64,000 bases of DNA, taken from the NCBI GenBank assembly GCA_002304445.1, contig NEVA01000007.1, positions 1 to 64,000 on the forward strand, read 5' to 3'. Both the position numbers and the translations under genes were made by a program. This document shows positions 1-9,556 of this stretch, piece by piece. The notes under the pieces were generated by a model. It was not told the DNA's origin and searched no databases. It saw only the letters and a list, made by a program, of their open reading frames with translations. The DNA is from Opitutia bacterium Tous-C4FEB (GTDB lineage Bacteria > Verrucomicrobiota > Verrucomicrobiia > Opitutales > Opitutaceae). How positions within the stretch are numbered: the first letter of the stretch is position 1; every line of letters begins with the position of its first letter.

Positions 1-154
1 ATTGAGTGCCGACGAGCACTGCGATGCAGTTGCCGCTCTCTCCGCCAGAGCCGGTCCTCACCAACTTATCCTACCCTCAATTGCATGAGTCCGGCTAAGT
101 TATCAGAACTTCGCATCAAGAAGCGAAACGAGAGCCCAAACAATAAGGCACAAA

Positions 155-182
155 AAAGCGGTGCCGGTTAAGGCACCGCTTT
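155..182 (-). terminator. Rho-independent terminator (likely bidirectional)
   Basis: An 11-bp perfect stem (AAAGCGGTGCC / GGCACCGCTTT) surrounds a 6-nt loop. On the minus strand it is followed by a run of T (the A run at 152-157 on the plus strand). It lies about 45 bases after the stop of the minus-strand secreted-protein gene and probably ends that two-gene transcript. Nothing else recognisable is seen in bases 1-150. Confidence 0.85.
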
Positions 183-225
183 TGTGACTACGGAAGTGAG
201 ACTTCCGCGAATCGAACCGAGCGAA

Positions 226-2025
226 TTACTTGATCTCGTAAACCTCGAAGATCACTTCGCCCGCGCCACCTTTGCCTGTAACGATAGTCGTGTAGGCGCC
301 GGGAGTAAGCGTGCGAACGAGCACGGCGTCGCGGCTGCCGGCCGTTAATGGAAACGACCCGGCGGTACGGGTCAGATCCACGATTTGCTGACCGCTCCAA
401 TCGTCGTTGGACGCGATTTCGTTCCCGCCTTGGCGGAGACTCAATACCGGATCAGCCAAGAACCCGGTCGGGATGCCTACACCGGCCAAGCCAGGACCAA
501 CGGCGCGGATCAGCACGGTCTTGGACTGGGTGCCGTCGAGCACAAAACCGCCGAAGAAGGTCCCGTTTGCCGCCAGCGTGAGGCGGTTGGAGAGGGCGAA
601 GAGCTTAGTCGTCGATCCGCTCACCACCGGCTGATCGGGAGTTGCGGCATCGGCATCGGTCAGGTAGCCGAGGGAAGAGATCGCGCTCCAGCCCTTGGCC
701 CAATTGCTGGTCGAGAAAGCACCGATGTAATTCGTAACGTTGAAGAAACCGTCCGCCGGTGGCGTGCGTGCTCCGCTGAGAGCAGGGCTGCCGGCTGCGG
801 GACGTGGGTCGAGCCCCTTGTTGCGCGTGCGGCTGATGCCGGTCAGCAACGGATCGGTGTTGATCCGATTGGCCTGAGCGGCCGCCGTGATGTGCGCGAC
901 GGTATAGTTCGACGCTGGCGCGGCGCCGCCGGAGGAGGCGTTGGGTGCGGTAAACATTTGGGTGTTGCCCGTGCCGGCGCCGAAGGTGCCGAAGATGCTG
1001 TTGCCGATTGCGAGATCACCGGCAGCGAGACGCTTGGCGCTGTCCTGCGCTTGAGCGCTTTCAGTCTCAATACGAACCGCATAGCTGCGGTAATCGTGGA
1101 GAATCATGTTGTAGATCTTGCCGCCCGTATTGTCGCGGAAGATCAAGCCGTTACTCGCGGTGTTGGTCGAGGTGGCACCGGAGCCGATCAGGGTGAGGTT
1201 GTAGAGCTCTGGCATGGCGTAGGGCTGGCCGTCTTCGGGCGAGGTGCCGCCGTCGAGCTCCATGGCTTGATTGCCTTTGTCGGACGCGCCGACGCCGAAC
1301 CAAAACTGACCTTTACCACGGAAGCCTTCGTCCCAGTCGAAGTTGTCGTCGTCGTTGTAAGAGCTAATCAGATACTTCGTGTTCACCGTACCGCCGAACC
1401 ACTCGTAGCCGTCATCGTTGCCGGCATAGACGTCGACATACTCGATGGTCGTGCCGCGGCCGACGCCACCCATGGTCAGGCCGTTGAGTTCGACATTCGC
1501 CGCCACGATCGCGCCGCTGTGGCGGATTTGCACGTAGCGGAACACGCCGGAATTGTCGTCGTCATCCGTGCCGCCGTAGGTGCCGAGTGGCTCCGTCGTC
1601 GGGATGCCTTCGACGTTGCCTTGACCGCTGGCGGTGTTGAGCCGCGAACGACCGAGGATCACGACGCCGCCCCAAAGACCGCGTTCAGATTGGGTGAGGT
1701 TACCGTTGAGCAAATCGGACTCGGCGGTGAAAATGATCGGATTCGTTGCCGTGCCTTGGGCATTGATTTTTGCACCGCGGGCAATCACGAGCGCGGTCGC
1801 GTCCACCGGGTTGGCCTTCGGCCGGCCCTTGATCACGGTGCCGGGCTCGATAGTGAGCGTGGCGCCGTTGGTGACGTAGATTTTAGTGTCGAGCAGGTAG
1901 GTGTTGGTTCGGGTCCACGTGGTGTTAGCCGTGACATTGGCGGTCACGACCACGGTGTTCTGAGCGAGCAGCGCGGCCGGAGCGGCGAGCAACGCGAGGA
2001 TGGAACTGAGCAAGGAGCGTTTCAT
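226..2025 (-). CDS. Secreted beta-helix-like surface protein
   Basis: A 599-aa protein with a clear Sec signal peptide (MKRSLLSSILALLAAPAALL, then AQ). The start was chosen because the signal peptide begins at this ATG; an upstream in-frame ATG gives an implausible charged extension. The body (about 25-450) is rich in N, G, T and D, with short hydrophobic strands as in right-handed parallel beta-helix proteins. The last ~130 residues form a compact module (FFGGFVLDGT, VLIRAVGPGL, NDDWSG) of a kind I associate with many exported Verrucomicrobia proteins, though its function is unknown to me. It lies 64 bases after the TonB receptor gene on the same strand. I infer an outer-surface protein that works with that receptor; its substrate cannot be told. 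Confidence 0.7.
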   Translation of the reverse strand: MKRSLLSSILALLAAPAALLAQNTVVVTANVTANTTWTRTNTYLLDTKIYVTNGATLTIEPGTVIKGRPKANPVDATALVIARGAKINAQGTATNPIIFTAESDLLNGNLTQSERGLWGGVVILGRSRLNTASGQGNVEGIPTTEPLGTYGGTDDDDNSGVFRYVQIRHSGAIVAANVELNGLTMGGVGRGTTIEYVDVYAGNDDGYEWFGGTVNTKYLISSYNDDDNFDWDEGFRGKGQFWFGVGASDKGNQAMELDGGTSPEDGQPYAMPELYNLTLIGSGATSTNTASNGLIFRDNTGGKIYNMILHDYRSYAVRIETESAQAQDSAKRLAAGDLAIGNSIFGTFGAGTGNTQMFTAPNASSGGAAPASNYTVAHITAAAQANRINTDPLLTGISRTRNKGLDPRPAAGSPALSGARTPPADGFFNVTNYIGAFSTSNWAKGWSAISSLGYLTDADAATPDQPVVSGSTTKLFALSNRLTLAANGTFFGGFVLDGTQSKTVLIRAVGPGLAGVGIPTGFLADPVLSLRQGGNEIASNDDWSGQQIVDLTRTAGSFPLTAGSRDAVLVRTLTPGAYTTIVTGKGGAGEVIFEVYEIK

Positions 2026-2089
2026 GCGATGGATTTTTGTTTTTCGGTACGGGTTGAACTGACTAAAGTGACGGGAAATTCGGGCGGGC

Positions 2090-4954
2090 TCAGAAGCCGT
2101 AACCCAGACTGAGCGAGAAACTGCGGCCGCGTTCTCGCTCATAGCGGATGTACTCGATACCGCGGAAGGTCTGGGTGGCTTTCTCCGCCGGGTTCAGCAG
2201 ATTTTTAGCAGCGAAACCCACCTTCCACCGGTCTCCGAACTTCTGGGAAAGAATGAAGTCGAGCTGCGCCGCAGGCTGCTCGTAAATGTCGGGGGTGCCC
2301 GGCGGGCTCACCAGCGAGAGGCGCTCGCCAAACAGATTATAGTAGAGACTCGCCGAGGTGCGCGTGCGCGGATTGGAGTAGCTAAGGTCGCCGTTTACCA
2401 AGTGATTCGACTGACCGGCGAGCGGTCGGGTGTCCGGCGCGCTGGGGTCGAAAAGCCGGGCAACACGAAGTTCGCCGGGCGAAACCGCTACCGACGATTC
2501 GACCATCGTAAGATTCAGCCCAAAGGTAAAATTCTCCAGCTGAGCCCAAAGCCCACCGAGCTTCTGACGCAGCTCGAACTCCGCGCCGTAGACTCGGCCC
2601 TTTTCGGGATTCTGAAATTGAAGTTCGCCTTGGTTGATGATGACACCCGTTGGCGCGAAGATCGCTTTCTCGATCGGGTTCTTCATGTCCTTCAGGAAGG
2701 CGCTGACGGCGACGATGCGCCCCGGTCCGGTGAACCACTCCCAGCGCAAATCATAGTTGTCGATGAGCGTGCGCTTGAGGTCGGGGTTACCGATGAAAAC
2801 GAAATCACCGACAAACTCGAAGGTCTCGTAGGGCGCCAGTTCGCGGAAATTTGGACGCGCCAACGTGCGGCCGAAGGCGGCGCGCAGATTCATTTTGGGT
2901 CGGAGTTCGTAGACGAGATTGAGCGAAGGCAGCGTGTCCCGTAGGTCGAGGACGCCCTTACGCCGCGTCGGGTCTTGGCTCGTCACCAGCATGTCCGTCG
3001 TCTCGATCCGGGCGCCGCCGATGGCGCGGAGTCGATTAGTAAGCGGCACCTCAGCCATCAGGTAGTAACCGTCGACATCCATCGTCGCGTCATAGTTGTT
3101 GCGCGGCGCGGAGGTGTCTTGGAGGTAAAGGGTGTCGTTGGTGAACCGGCCGGTGGCCGGGGTGACGTTACCCACAAATTGTGGCAGAAAAAAGGTCTGG
3201 TCATTGCCGTCGAAGCGACGACCGAGCGCCCGATAGAGGTATTGCCGCTCGCGAAACTCGCGCTCGACTTGGGCGATCGCGAAACCGCTTTTGAACTTAT
3301 ACTCGTTCCCGCCGGCAGTGACGAATGGCAGGGTGAAATCGGCGGTGAAATCTTTCCGGCTTTCCTCGAGTTCGCGGTAATAACGCGCCGGGTTTACGAG
3401 ACCCGACGACTCCCATTCGAAAAACGTCTGCCCGCCGAGCACCCGACTGGAGTTGTTGAAGAAACGGGTGTCGGGTTCGTCTTGGGTGTTGGTGCCGGAA
3501 GCGGCGGACCACTCGATCTTGAAATCGCGCCACGCCGGAAACACATGGCGACCGGTGAGCTGGCCCGAGCGTAGCGAACGCTCGGTGAATTTAAGCGTGC
3601 GGGTGGTATAGGTCTGGTCGTTGTCGAGCCCGCCGCCGGCGATGTAGAGCCCACTTTGGAGCCGGGCCACGTCTTCACTCGTGGAATTGAAAAGGCCGTT
3701 CAGGGAAATCTCGTGCGCCTTGCTCGGTTGCCAGGAAATTTTTCCGGTTGCGCCGGCTGCGATTTCTTCCGCGCTCCGGGCATCGTCCAACGACACCGTC
3801 GTGGAAAGCTGCGGACTGGTGGTGCCTTGGCGCTCGTTACGGCCGATGCGACCGCCGCTGTAGCTCGTGAAATCACGGCTATAAGTCAGCGCCGCGATCA
3901 CGCCGATCTTTTGTGCGCCCACTTCGAAGCGGTCTCCGTAGGTCACAGCGGCTTTGCGGTTCCAAGGAGCCTCGGTCTTCGTCGGAGCCATGACGGGCGA
4001 AAACAGTCGCGATAGCCGGCCGATTTCCGAGTCGGTCGCCGTGCTGCGGGCCGGAATGGTCTTGGCCTGCAATTCGCCGGGAATCTGCCGCGAACCGTCG
4101 TCGCGCCCAAGCCAGTCCGTACCCCCTGCGTAGGTGAGGAACGATTTGCCGGTCGTCTGCGAATTGAAGGAGGTGCCGAACGATACCGCGAGCGTGCGGG
4201 CATCGGGCATGGTCTTCGTACGGATATCGACATTGCCGCCGGAGAAATTACCGGGGCGGTCCGGCGTAAATGTCTTTGAGGTCACGATCGCGTCGATCAG
4301 CTCCGCGGGAAAGAGATCCATCTGCACCGCGCGACGGTCAGGATCGGCGCTGGGCACCTCGGCGCCATTGAGCGAGGTCGAGCTGTAACGCTCACCGAGC
4401 CCGCGGATGTAAACGTATTTTCCGTCGACAACCGACGCCCCGGTCACGGCCTTCATCGCCTGCGCGGCGTCGTTGAAGCCGAGCCGGCTCATCTGGTCGC
4501 TCCCGATCGAATCGCTGACCGCGATCGCCCGTTGCCGCTCCGACAATAGACCTACGCCCGAACTGCGGACCACTTCCGCCGCGACGCCAAACGCCGCCAT
4601 CGTGATCGGCGCATCGGCCGTCACAGGCGCAACCGCCAAATCCAATTTTGCGATCTCCACGGTCGATACCGCGACGCCCGTCACCGACTGGCGCTGAAAC
4701 CCGGCTTTATCCACCGTGAGACTGTGTTCGCCAACCGGAACATCCTCGATGCGAAACACGCCGTTCAAGTTCGTCTCCCCCGATTGGCCGGCAATCGTGA
4801 GCGTCACGCCGATGACTGGCAGGCCATTCGCCGTGCTGACCACTCGGCCGACCAGGACGCCCGTCCCGCCCGCGTTTTGGGCCGAGGCGACGGCGAACAA
4901 CGATAGAAAAAGACCCGTGGAGAGAAGCGTCCGAAGCGCTGCACATTTGAACAT
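2090..4954 (-). CDS. TonB-dependent outer-membrane receptor
   Basis: A 954-aa protein beginning with a signal peptide (MFKCAALRTLLSTGLFLSLF, cleaved near ASAQ). An N-terminal carboxypeptidase-regulatory-like beta-sandwich (about 35-110, VLVGRVVSTANGLPVIGVTL) follows. Next comes a plug domain with the typical YIRGLGERYSSTSLNGAEVP and GNVDIRTK stretches, then a long beta-barrel. It ends in Phe (SLSLGYGF), as expected for a BAM-assembled barrel. This architecture imports large ligands such as glycans or peptides using TonB-ExbBD energy; an exbB-exbD pair occurs at 20 kb in this window. It is the first gene of a pair with the secreted protein at 226-2025. The substrate is unknown. The start was set at the ATG that opens the signal peptide, 36 bases inside the longest frame. 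Confidence 0.9.
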   Translation of the reverse strand: MFKCAALRTLLSTGLFLSLFAVASAQNAGGTGVLVGRVVSTANGLPVIGVTLTIAGQSGETNLNGVFRIEDVPVGEHSLTVDKAGFQRQSVTGVAVSTVEIAKLDLAVAPVTADAPITMAAFGVAAEVVRSSGVGLLSERQRAIAVSDSIGSDQMSRLGFNDAAQAMKAVTGASVVDGKYVYIRGLGERYSSTSLNGAEVPSADPDRRAVQMDLFPAELIDAIVTSKTFTPDRPGNFSGGNVDIRTKTMPDARTLAVSFGTSFNSQTTGKSFLTYAGGTDWLGRDDGSRQIPGELQAKTIPARSTATDSEIGRLSRLFSPVMAPTKTEAPWNRKAAVTYGDRFEVGAQKIGVIAALTYSRDFTSYSGGRIGRNERQGTTSPQLSTTVSLDDARSAEEIAAGATGKISWQPSKAHEISLNGLFNSTSEDVARLQSGLYIAGGGLDNDQTYTTRTLKFTERSLRSGQLTGRHVFPAWRDFKIEWSAASGTNTQDEPDTRFFNNSSRVLGGQTFFEWESSGLVNPARYYRELEESRKDFTADFTLPFVTAGGNEYKFKSGFAIAQVEREFRERQYLYRALGRRFDGNDQTFFLPQFVGNVTPATGRFTNDTLYLQDTSAPRNNYDATMDVDGYYLMAEVPLTNRLRAIGGARIETTDMLVTSQDPTRRKGVLDLRDTLPSLNLVYELRPKMNLRAAFGRTLARPNFRELAPYETFEFVGDFVFIGNPDLKRTLIDNYDLRWEWFTGPGRIVAVSAFLKDMKNPIEKAIFAPTGVIINQGELQFQNPEKGRVYGAEFELRQKLGGLWAQLENFTFGLNLTMVESSVAVSPGELRVARLFDPSAPDTRPLAGQSNHLVNGDLSYSNPRTRTSASLYYNLFGERLSLVSPPGTPDIYEQPAAQLDFILSQKFGDRWKVGFAAKNLLNPAEKATQTFRGIEYIRYERERGRSFSLSLGYGF

Positions 4955-5531
4955 GAGAAGATTACCGCCGGACCGAAAAATGGGCTGCAACGCTATACTC
5001 TCTGTGTCACCAACACGTCACGATTCCGTCACACAACGGTAACAATCGATTCGCAACTTCAGGCTCCGACTTGTTCTCGTCCGCCTCGACCAGCACCAAC
5101 CACAAGTCGCCCTCAGGCGGACCACCGAGCAGTTTTCCACCGGGGTTCAATACGGGCCGACGTTCCGCGCGTCAAAGTTCAAAACTTGCCCAGCGCCTCA
5201 CTCAACGTCGCATCCGCAACAACGCGGGAAAATTCTCACCGCAGGATGTCGCGAGCGACCAGAAGGTTGGCCCGTGCGATTTCGCATCGGTTGGATCTGA
5301 TCGCGCGCGAAACCAAAGCCCCGAGAACCCCGCTGGGCGTTCTCCGCTAGATTCGCCCCGCGATCAGGGAGTCGCGATTTGCGCTTTCTAAACTCCACCA
5401 CTTGCCCGGAGCCCAAAACACTCCCCCGCGGGACCGAACTTGTTTCTTCCGCAGCGCACCGCGCTGAATCCAGTGCCGCCGGTAAAATAAGCGTGCGCAT
5501 GACTCGGACCAATCGATTCCCGGCGGCCGGC
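4955..5531. other. Intergenic region upstream of the TonB receptor
   Basis: 577 bases between the receptor start and the helicase stop, both on the minus strand. It must contain the receptor promoter. Several short open frames exist on both strands, but none has a plausible protein composition or start. I see no clear hairpin terminator for the helicase and no RNA gene. Confidence 0.5.
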
Positions 5532-8192
5532 TCAATCGTAAGCGTGCAACGGCTCGGGCTCCATATCCGCCGTGAGACTGACGAGGCCGCGGAGCGATGT
5601 GAAATGCTGACTGAGATCGAAATCGCCGCCGAGTCCGCCGATCAGCTTGTCGAACAGATCGCGCTTCGATGCCTTGAGCGCCTGGATGCGCTCCTCGATC
5701 GTGCCGGCGGTCACCATCCGGTAAACGAAGACGGTATTCGTCTGCCCGATGCGATGCACGCGGTCCACGGCCTGCGCCTCGACGGCGGGATTCCACCATG
5801 GGTCCAGCAGAAAAACATAATCCGCCGCGTGCAACGTGATGCCGGTCCCAGCCGCCTTCAGCGAAACCAGCATCGCCGCCGCCCCGGGCGAGGTCTGGAA
5901 CTGCTGCACCGGTTTCGTGCGATCGATCGTCATGCCCGTCAACTCGTGGCGCGGCAGATCGGGGAACTGGGTCGCGAGCGCCGTCCGCACGCGCTCGAGC
6001 AGCATCACGAACTGGGAGAAAATCACGACCTTGTGCCCGCTGCCCACGATCTCCGTGAGCTTTTCCATCAGCAGGTTGATCTTTCCGGAATCGCTCAGCG
6101 GCGCCTCCATCCACGGCAGCATGTCGGGATCGCAGCACGTCTGCCTGAGGCGCGTCAGCAACGCGAGAAAGCCGAACGACTTTTCCCGCATCGCCGACCC
6201 GATGTCGTCCCCGAGCCGGTCCAAACCCTCCGAACAGATTCGGGCGTATTCCGCCCGCTGCACGTCGGTGAGCGGGCAGATCAGATCGATCTCCACTTTC
6301 TGCGGCAGCTCTTTTGCGACTTCATTTTTCGTGCGGCGCAGAATGAACGGTGCCAATTGCGTCCGCAGGCGGGCCAGTGTGCCCTCCCGGTCCGAGATCA
6401 ACGCCGACTCAAACGCGGATCTCGAACCGAGCAATCCGGGCAGCAAGAACCGAAAGATACTCCAGAGATCGAGCTGCCTGTTTTCCAGCGGCGTGCCCGT
6501 GAGCACGATCCGGTGTTTGGCGCGCACGGCGAAACAGGTCTGCGTGATCTTCGCGTCGGGGTTTTTGATGAACTGCCCTTCATCAAGGATGGCATAGCCG
6601 AAATTCACCCCGGCCAGCAGCGCCCGGTGTTTTCTGAGTTGGGTGTAGCTCGCGATCCAGATGTTCACCGGCGCTTGATTCGTAAAGTCGTGCCCGGTCT
6701 TCAACACATCGACGGTGAGTGCGGGGAAGAATTTTGCGGCCTCTTCTCGCCAGACCGGCACGACGCTCGCGGGACACACAATCAGGTTCGTCAGACCCGC
6801 TGCCGGCCGGGCGGTCAGCAGCGCCAGCACTTGGAGCGTTTTCCCCAACCCCATTTCGTCCGCCAATAAACCGTGGCAGTCCACGTCACACAGGTGATGC
6901 ATCCATTCCACGCCGCGCCGCTGATACGGCCGCAAGAGCCCCGGCAACTCCGGCGGCTGCGCCGGCGGGGCCAGCACCTGCCGACGCCACGCTTCCATTT
7001 CCGGCGAAAGCGTGAGGCGCAGCTTCGTGTCGTTGAACAGCGAGAATACCAAGTAGGGCGAGAGCGGGCCGCCCTCAGCCGCGTGGGCGCCGTGCGTGTC
7101 GGCAACGTTCTTTTGCCACGCGTTGAACGACTCCCAGCGGTCCGCCGGCATCGCCACGATGCCCACGTTGGGCAAAATTACCGGCTGGCCTTTGCGCTTC
7201 AGCAACGCGCTCACCTCGGCCTCGGTCAGAAGCCGCTCTCCGGCACGGAAGATCCAACGCAGATTGAGCGCCGCGTGTCCGTCGGCCGAGGTCGTACCAT
7301 CGGCTCGCGCCGCCCGCTCCGCCACCGCTTCCACCTCGATCGCGCGCGTGCCCTTGAGCAAGTTTGCGGACTTCTCATCGAGCTCCAACGCAAACATCCG
7401 CCGCCACGCCGCGAGCGTCGTCTTCAGGAAATTTGGAATCTCCGTGAGCGACTCCAACAGGTAAGCCCCGTTCTCCTGACAATAGTGAAAGTGCGCTTTC
7501 CGCGCATAGGCCGCGAGGCCGATCAACTTGGCACGCTCACCCGAGGAGACGAGACCGTTGCCGCTGGTATGAGCATCGGGGCCGAGCGCCGGGTGCCGGG
7601 TCTTTTTATCCGACTCGACCCAAAAGGCCTGAAAGGTCAGTCCCGCCGTCTTCGTCTTGAAGACCAACAGCAGCGGCCGCGACGTCGCACTCAGCCTTGC
7701 CGCCGGCACCACGTGCGGGCGCGCCGGCGGGTGTCCGTTTCCGGCGGCAAACGACCGGTTCATCATCCCGGTTGTCACGGGCGAGGAGAGGCCGGGCCGG
7801 CTGCCAAACGCTGCCGGCACAGGCGCAGAAACCGGCGCCGGCAAATCTTCCGGCAAGGGCGAGATCTCGTCCGCCAAGAGTTCTTCGATTTCGTGCAAGC
7901 CCGCGACCGCCAAGGCGTGGGCCAACTCCGTATCCGTCGTCGATGAGCGCACCGAGAAGCCTTCGCTCGACCACTCGATCACCGCATACTCGTCTTTTTT
8001 ATCCACCCGCCGGTGAACGATTGCGTCGTGGACCGTCAACTCCAGCTCTCGGACCTGACCGTCGCGATAAATCTGCCGACCCACCTCCAATTGGCTGGAG
8101 CTAAATCGCTCCGACCAATCGTTCTCAAGTTTTCCAAACCAAAACTCGAGGGAGTGCGGGGTATAGACGCGCTTCGGGCCGTGGGACTGCAT
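5532..8192 (-). CDS. SNF2-family DEAD/DEAH helicase
   Basis: An 886-aa protein if started at the ATG at 8192; an in-frame ATG at 8297 would add 35 residues of unlikely composition. The N-terminal ~400 residues match the accessory region of bacterial SNF2 proteins (LEFWFGKLENDW...). The helicase core follows: motif I DEMGLGKT (445-452), a Walker B variant LDEGQ, motif III LTGTPLEN, and the C-terminal lobe with VIFSQFV and motif VI HRIGQT. These are dsDNA translocases that remodel protein-DNA or RNA polymerase complexes (RapA/HepA-like), acting in the cytoplasm. Its neighbours give no functional clue: it is separated from the receptor gene by 577 bases and is divergent from the glycolipid operon. 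The helicase assignment is secure; the cellular role is open. Confidence 0.9.
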   Translation of the reverse strand: MQSHGPKRVYTPHSLEFWFGKLENDWSERFSSSQLEVGRQIYRDGQVRELELTVHDAIVHRRVDKKDEYAVIEWSSEGFSVRSSTTDTELAHALAVAGLHEIEELLADEISPLPEDLPAPVSAPVPAAFGSRPGLSSPVTTGMMNRSFAAGNGHPPARPHVVPAARLSATSRPLLLVFKTKTAGLTFQAFWVESDKKTRHPALGPDAHTSGNGLVSSGERAKLIGLAAYARKAHFHYCQENGAYLLESLTEIPNFLKTTLAAWRRMFALELDEKSANLLKGTRAIEVEAVAERAARADGTTSADGHAALNLRWIFRAGERLLTEAEVSALLKRKGQPVILPNVGIVAMPADRWESFNAWQKNVADTHGAHAAEGGPLSPYLVFSLFNDTKLRLTLSPEMEAWRRQVLAPPAQPPELPGLLRPYQRRGVEWMHHLCDVDCHGLLADEMGLGKTLQVLALLTARPAAGLTNLIVCPASVVPVWREEAAKFFPALTVDVLKTGHDFTNQAPVNIWIASYTQLRKHRALLAGVNFGYAILDEGQFIKNPDAKITQTCFAVRAKHRIVLTGTPLENRQLDLWSIFRFLLPGLLGSRSAFESALISDREGTLARLRTQLAPFILRRTKNEVAKELPQKVEIDLICPLTDVQRAEYARICSEGLDRLGDDIGSAMREKSFGFLALLTRLRQTCCDPDMLPWMEAPLSDSGKINLLMEKLTEIVGSGHKVVIFSQFVMLLERVRTALATQFPDLPRHELTGMTIDRTKPVQQFQTSPGAAAMLVSLKAAGTGITLHAADYVFLLDPWWNPAVEAQAVDRVHRIGQTNTVFVYRMVTAGTIEERIQALKASKRDLFDKLIGGLGGDFDLSQHFTSLRGLVSLTADMEPEPLHAYD

Positions 8193-8371
8193 TCGCGTAA
8201 AAGCGGGGACCCTAGAAATCGGCCGACGTGCTGCAACCACGAATTCACACCGCGAACCGATTCGCGCGTTTTCGCCGATTCGTAACGCAACCGCCATGAA
8301 TCCGACACACTGGGAGGTTAGTTATTCACAAAGTTCAGAACCACCCACTCGCGCCGACCATCGTCAAAAAC

Positions 8372-9538
8372 GTGAAACTCGCCCTCATCACCGAAACCTT
8401 CCCGCCCGAAGTGAACGGCGTGGCGATGACGTTCGGGGTGATTGCCCGAGAGCTCGGCCGCCGGGGTCACAACGTTACCGTTTACCGGCCCCGCCGGGAT
8501 GATCTTCCTCCCGCAGGCGACCACCCGGAGTACCGCGTGGTGCCGATGCCGGGAATGGCCATTCCCGGTTATTCGCTTCTCCGCCTCGGTTTGCCCGCCG
8601 GTTCCACGCTGCGCCGCGCATGGCGCGCCGATCGCCCGGATCTGGTCCACGTCGCCACCGAGGGTCCGCTCGGGGCCACCGCTATCTCCGCCGCCCACGC
8701 CCTTGGTATTCCCGTCACGTCCAGTTTTCACACCAACTTCCACGCCTACACCCGCTCCTACGGTTTCAGCGCACTCCACCAGCTGACGCTCGGTTGGTTA
8801 CGCCACGTCCACAACCGCACCCGCCGCACATTTGCCCCCACGCCGGAGCTGTGCGCCGAACTCACCGAACTCGGCTTCCGCGACATGATGGTCCTCTCCC
8901 GCGGCGTCGACACCACGCAGTTCAACCCCGTGAAACGCTCCGGCGCCCTGCGCGAGTCGTGGGGTGCGGGGCCCGACGACCCCGTAGTCATCCACGTCGG
9001 CCGCATGGCCGCGGAGAAGAACTACGGTCTGCTCTTCCGGTGTTTTGACGCCATGCGCGCCGCGAATCCCCGCTGCAAATTTGTCCTCGCCGGAGACGGT
9101 CCGCTTAAGGCGAAACTCGTCCGCGAGCACCCGGAGTGCCTGTTTGTCGGCTTTTTCTCCCGGGACGAAATCGGCCGCTACTACGCTTCGGCCGACGTTT
9201 ACGTTCACGCGAGTTTGACGGAGACGTTCGGCAACGTCCTTACCGAGGCCATGGCCAGCGGTCTCGCCGTCGCCGGGTTCAACTATGCCGCCGCCCTGAA
9301 GTTTGTCCGCGAAGGTGAGACCGGTCTCGCCGTGCCGTGTGATCAACCCGACGCACTGGTCGCCGCCTCCGTGCGCCTTGCGACGGATATCGCGCTCCGT
9401 CACCGGCTCCGCGTCGCGGCTCGGGCCATCGTCGAACCCCAATCCTGGACCACCGTGATTACCCGCTTCGAGGCCGACCTCGCCGAAGTCGTCACCGAGG
9501 CCGGCAGCCGCACCACGCTCAATCCCCTCCCCATTTAG
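8372..9538 (+). CDS. GT4 family glycosyltransferase (mannosyltransferase-like)
   Basis: A 388-aa protein starting at a GTG. It has the two-Rossmann GT-B layout: an N-terminal acceptor half opening with TETFPPEVNGVAMT, a typical GT4 start, then SFHTNFHAYTRSYG. The nucleotide-sugar half carries VIHVGRMAAEKN and the E-x7-E-type motif ETFGNVLTEAM. The closest functional class I recognise is the GDP-mannose-dependent alpha-mannosyltransferases such as MgtA, which glycosylate lipids; the donor is not certain. It is the first gene of a plus-strand run in which the next gene starts 18 bases on and encodes a diacylglycerol glycosyltransferase-like protein. Glycolipid synthesis at the inner membrane is therefore the likely role. 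Confidence 0.85.
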   Translation: MKLALITETFPPEVNGVAMTFGVIARELGRRGHNVTVYRPRRDDLPPAGDHPEYRVVPMPGMAIPGYSLLRLGLPAGSTLRRAWRADRPDLVHVATEGPLGATAISAAHALGIPVTSSFHTNFHAYTRSYGFSALHQLTLGWLRHVHNRTRRTFAPTPELCAELTELGFRDMMVLSRGVDTTQFNPVKRSGALRESWGAGPDDPVVIHVGRMAAEKNYGLLFRCFDAMRAANPRCKFVLAGDGPLKAKLVREHPECLFVGFFSRDEIGRYYASADVYVHASLTETFGNVLTEAMASGLAVAGFNYAAALKFVREGETGLAVPCDQPDALVAASVRLATDIALRHRLRVAARAIVEPQSWTTVITRFEADLAEVVTEAGSRTTLNPLPI

Positions 9539-9556
9539 TCCATCGCACCCAACGTA

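Noticed and set aside
385-2112. Long plus-strand open frames opposite the first two genes
   Set aside because: They are antisense shadows produced by high GC, with compositions rich in Arg, Gly and Val and no domains.
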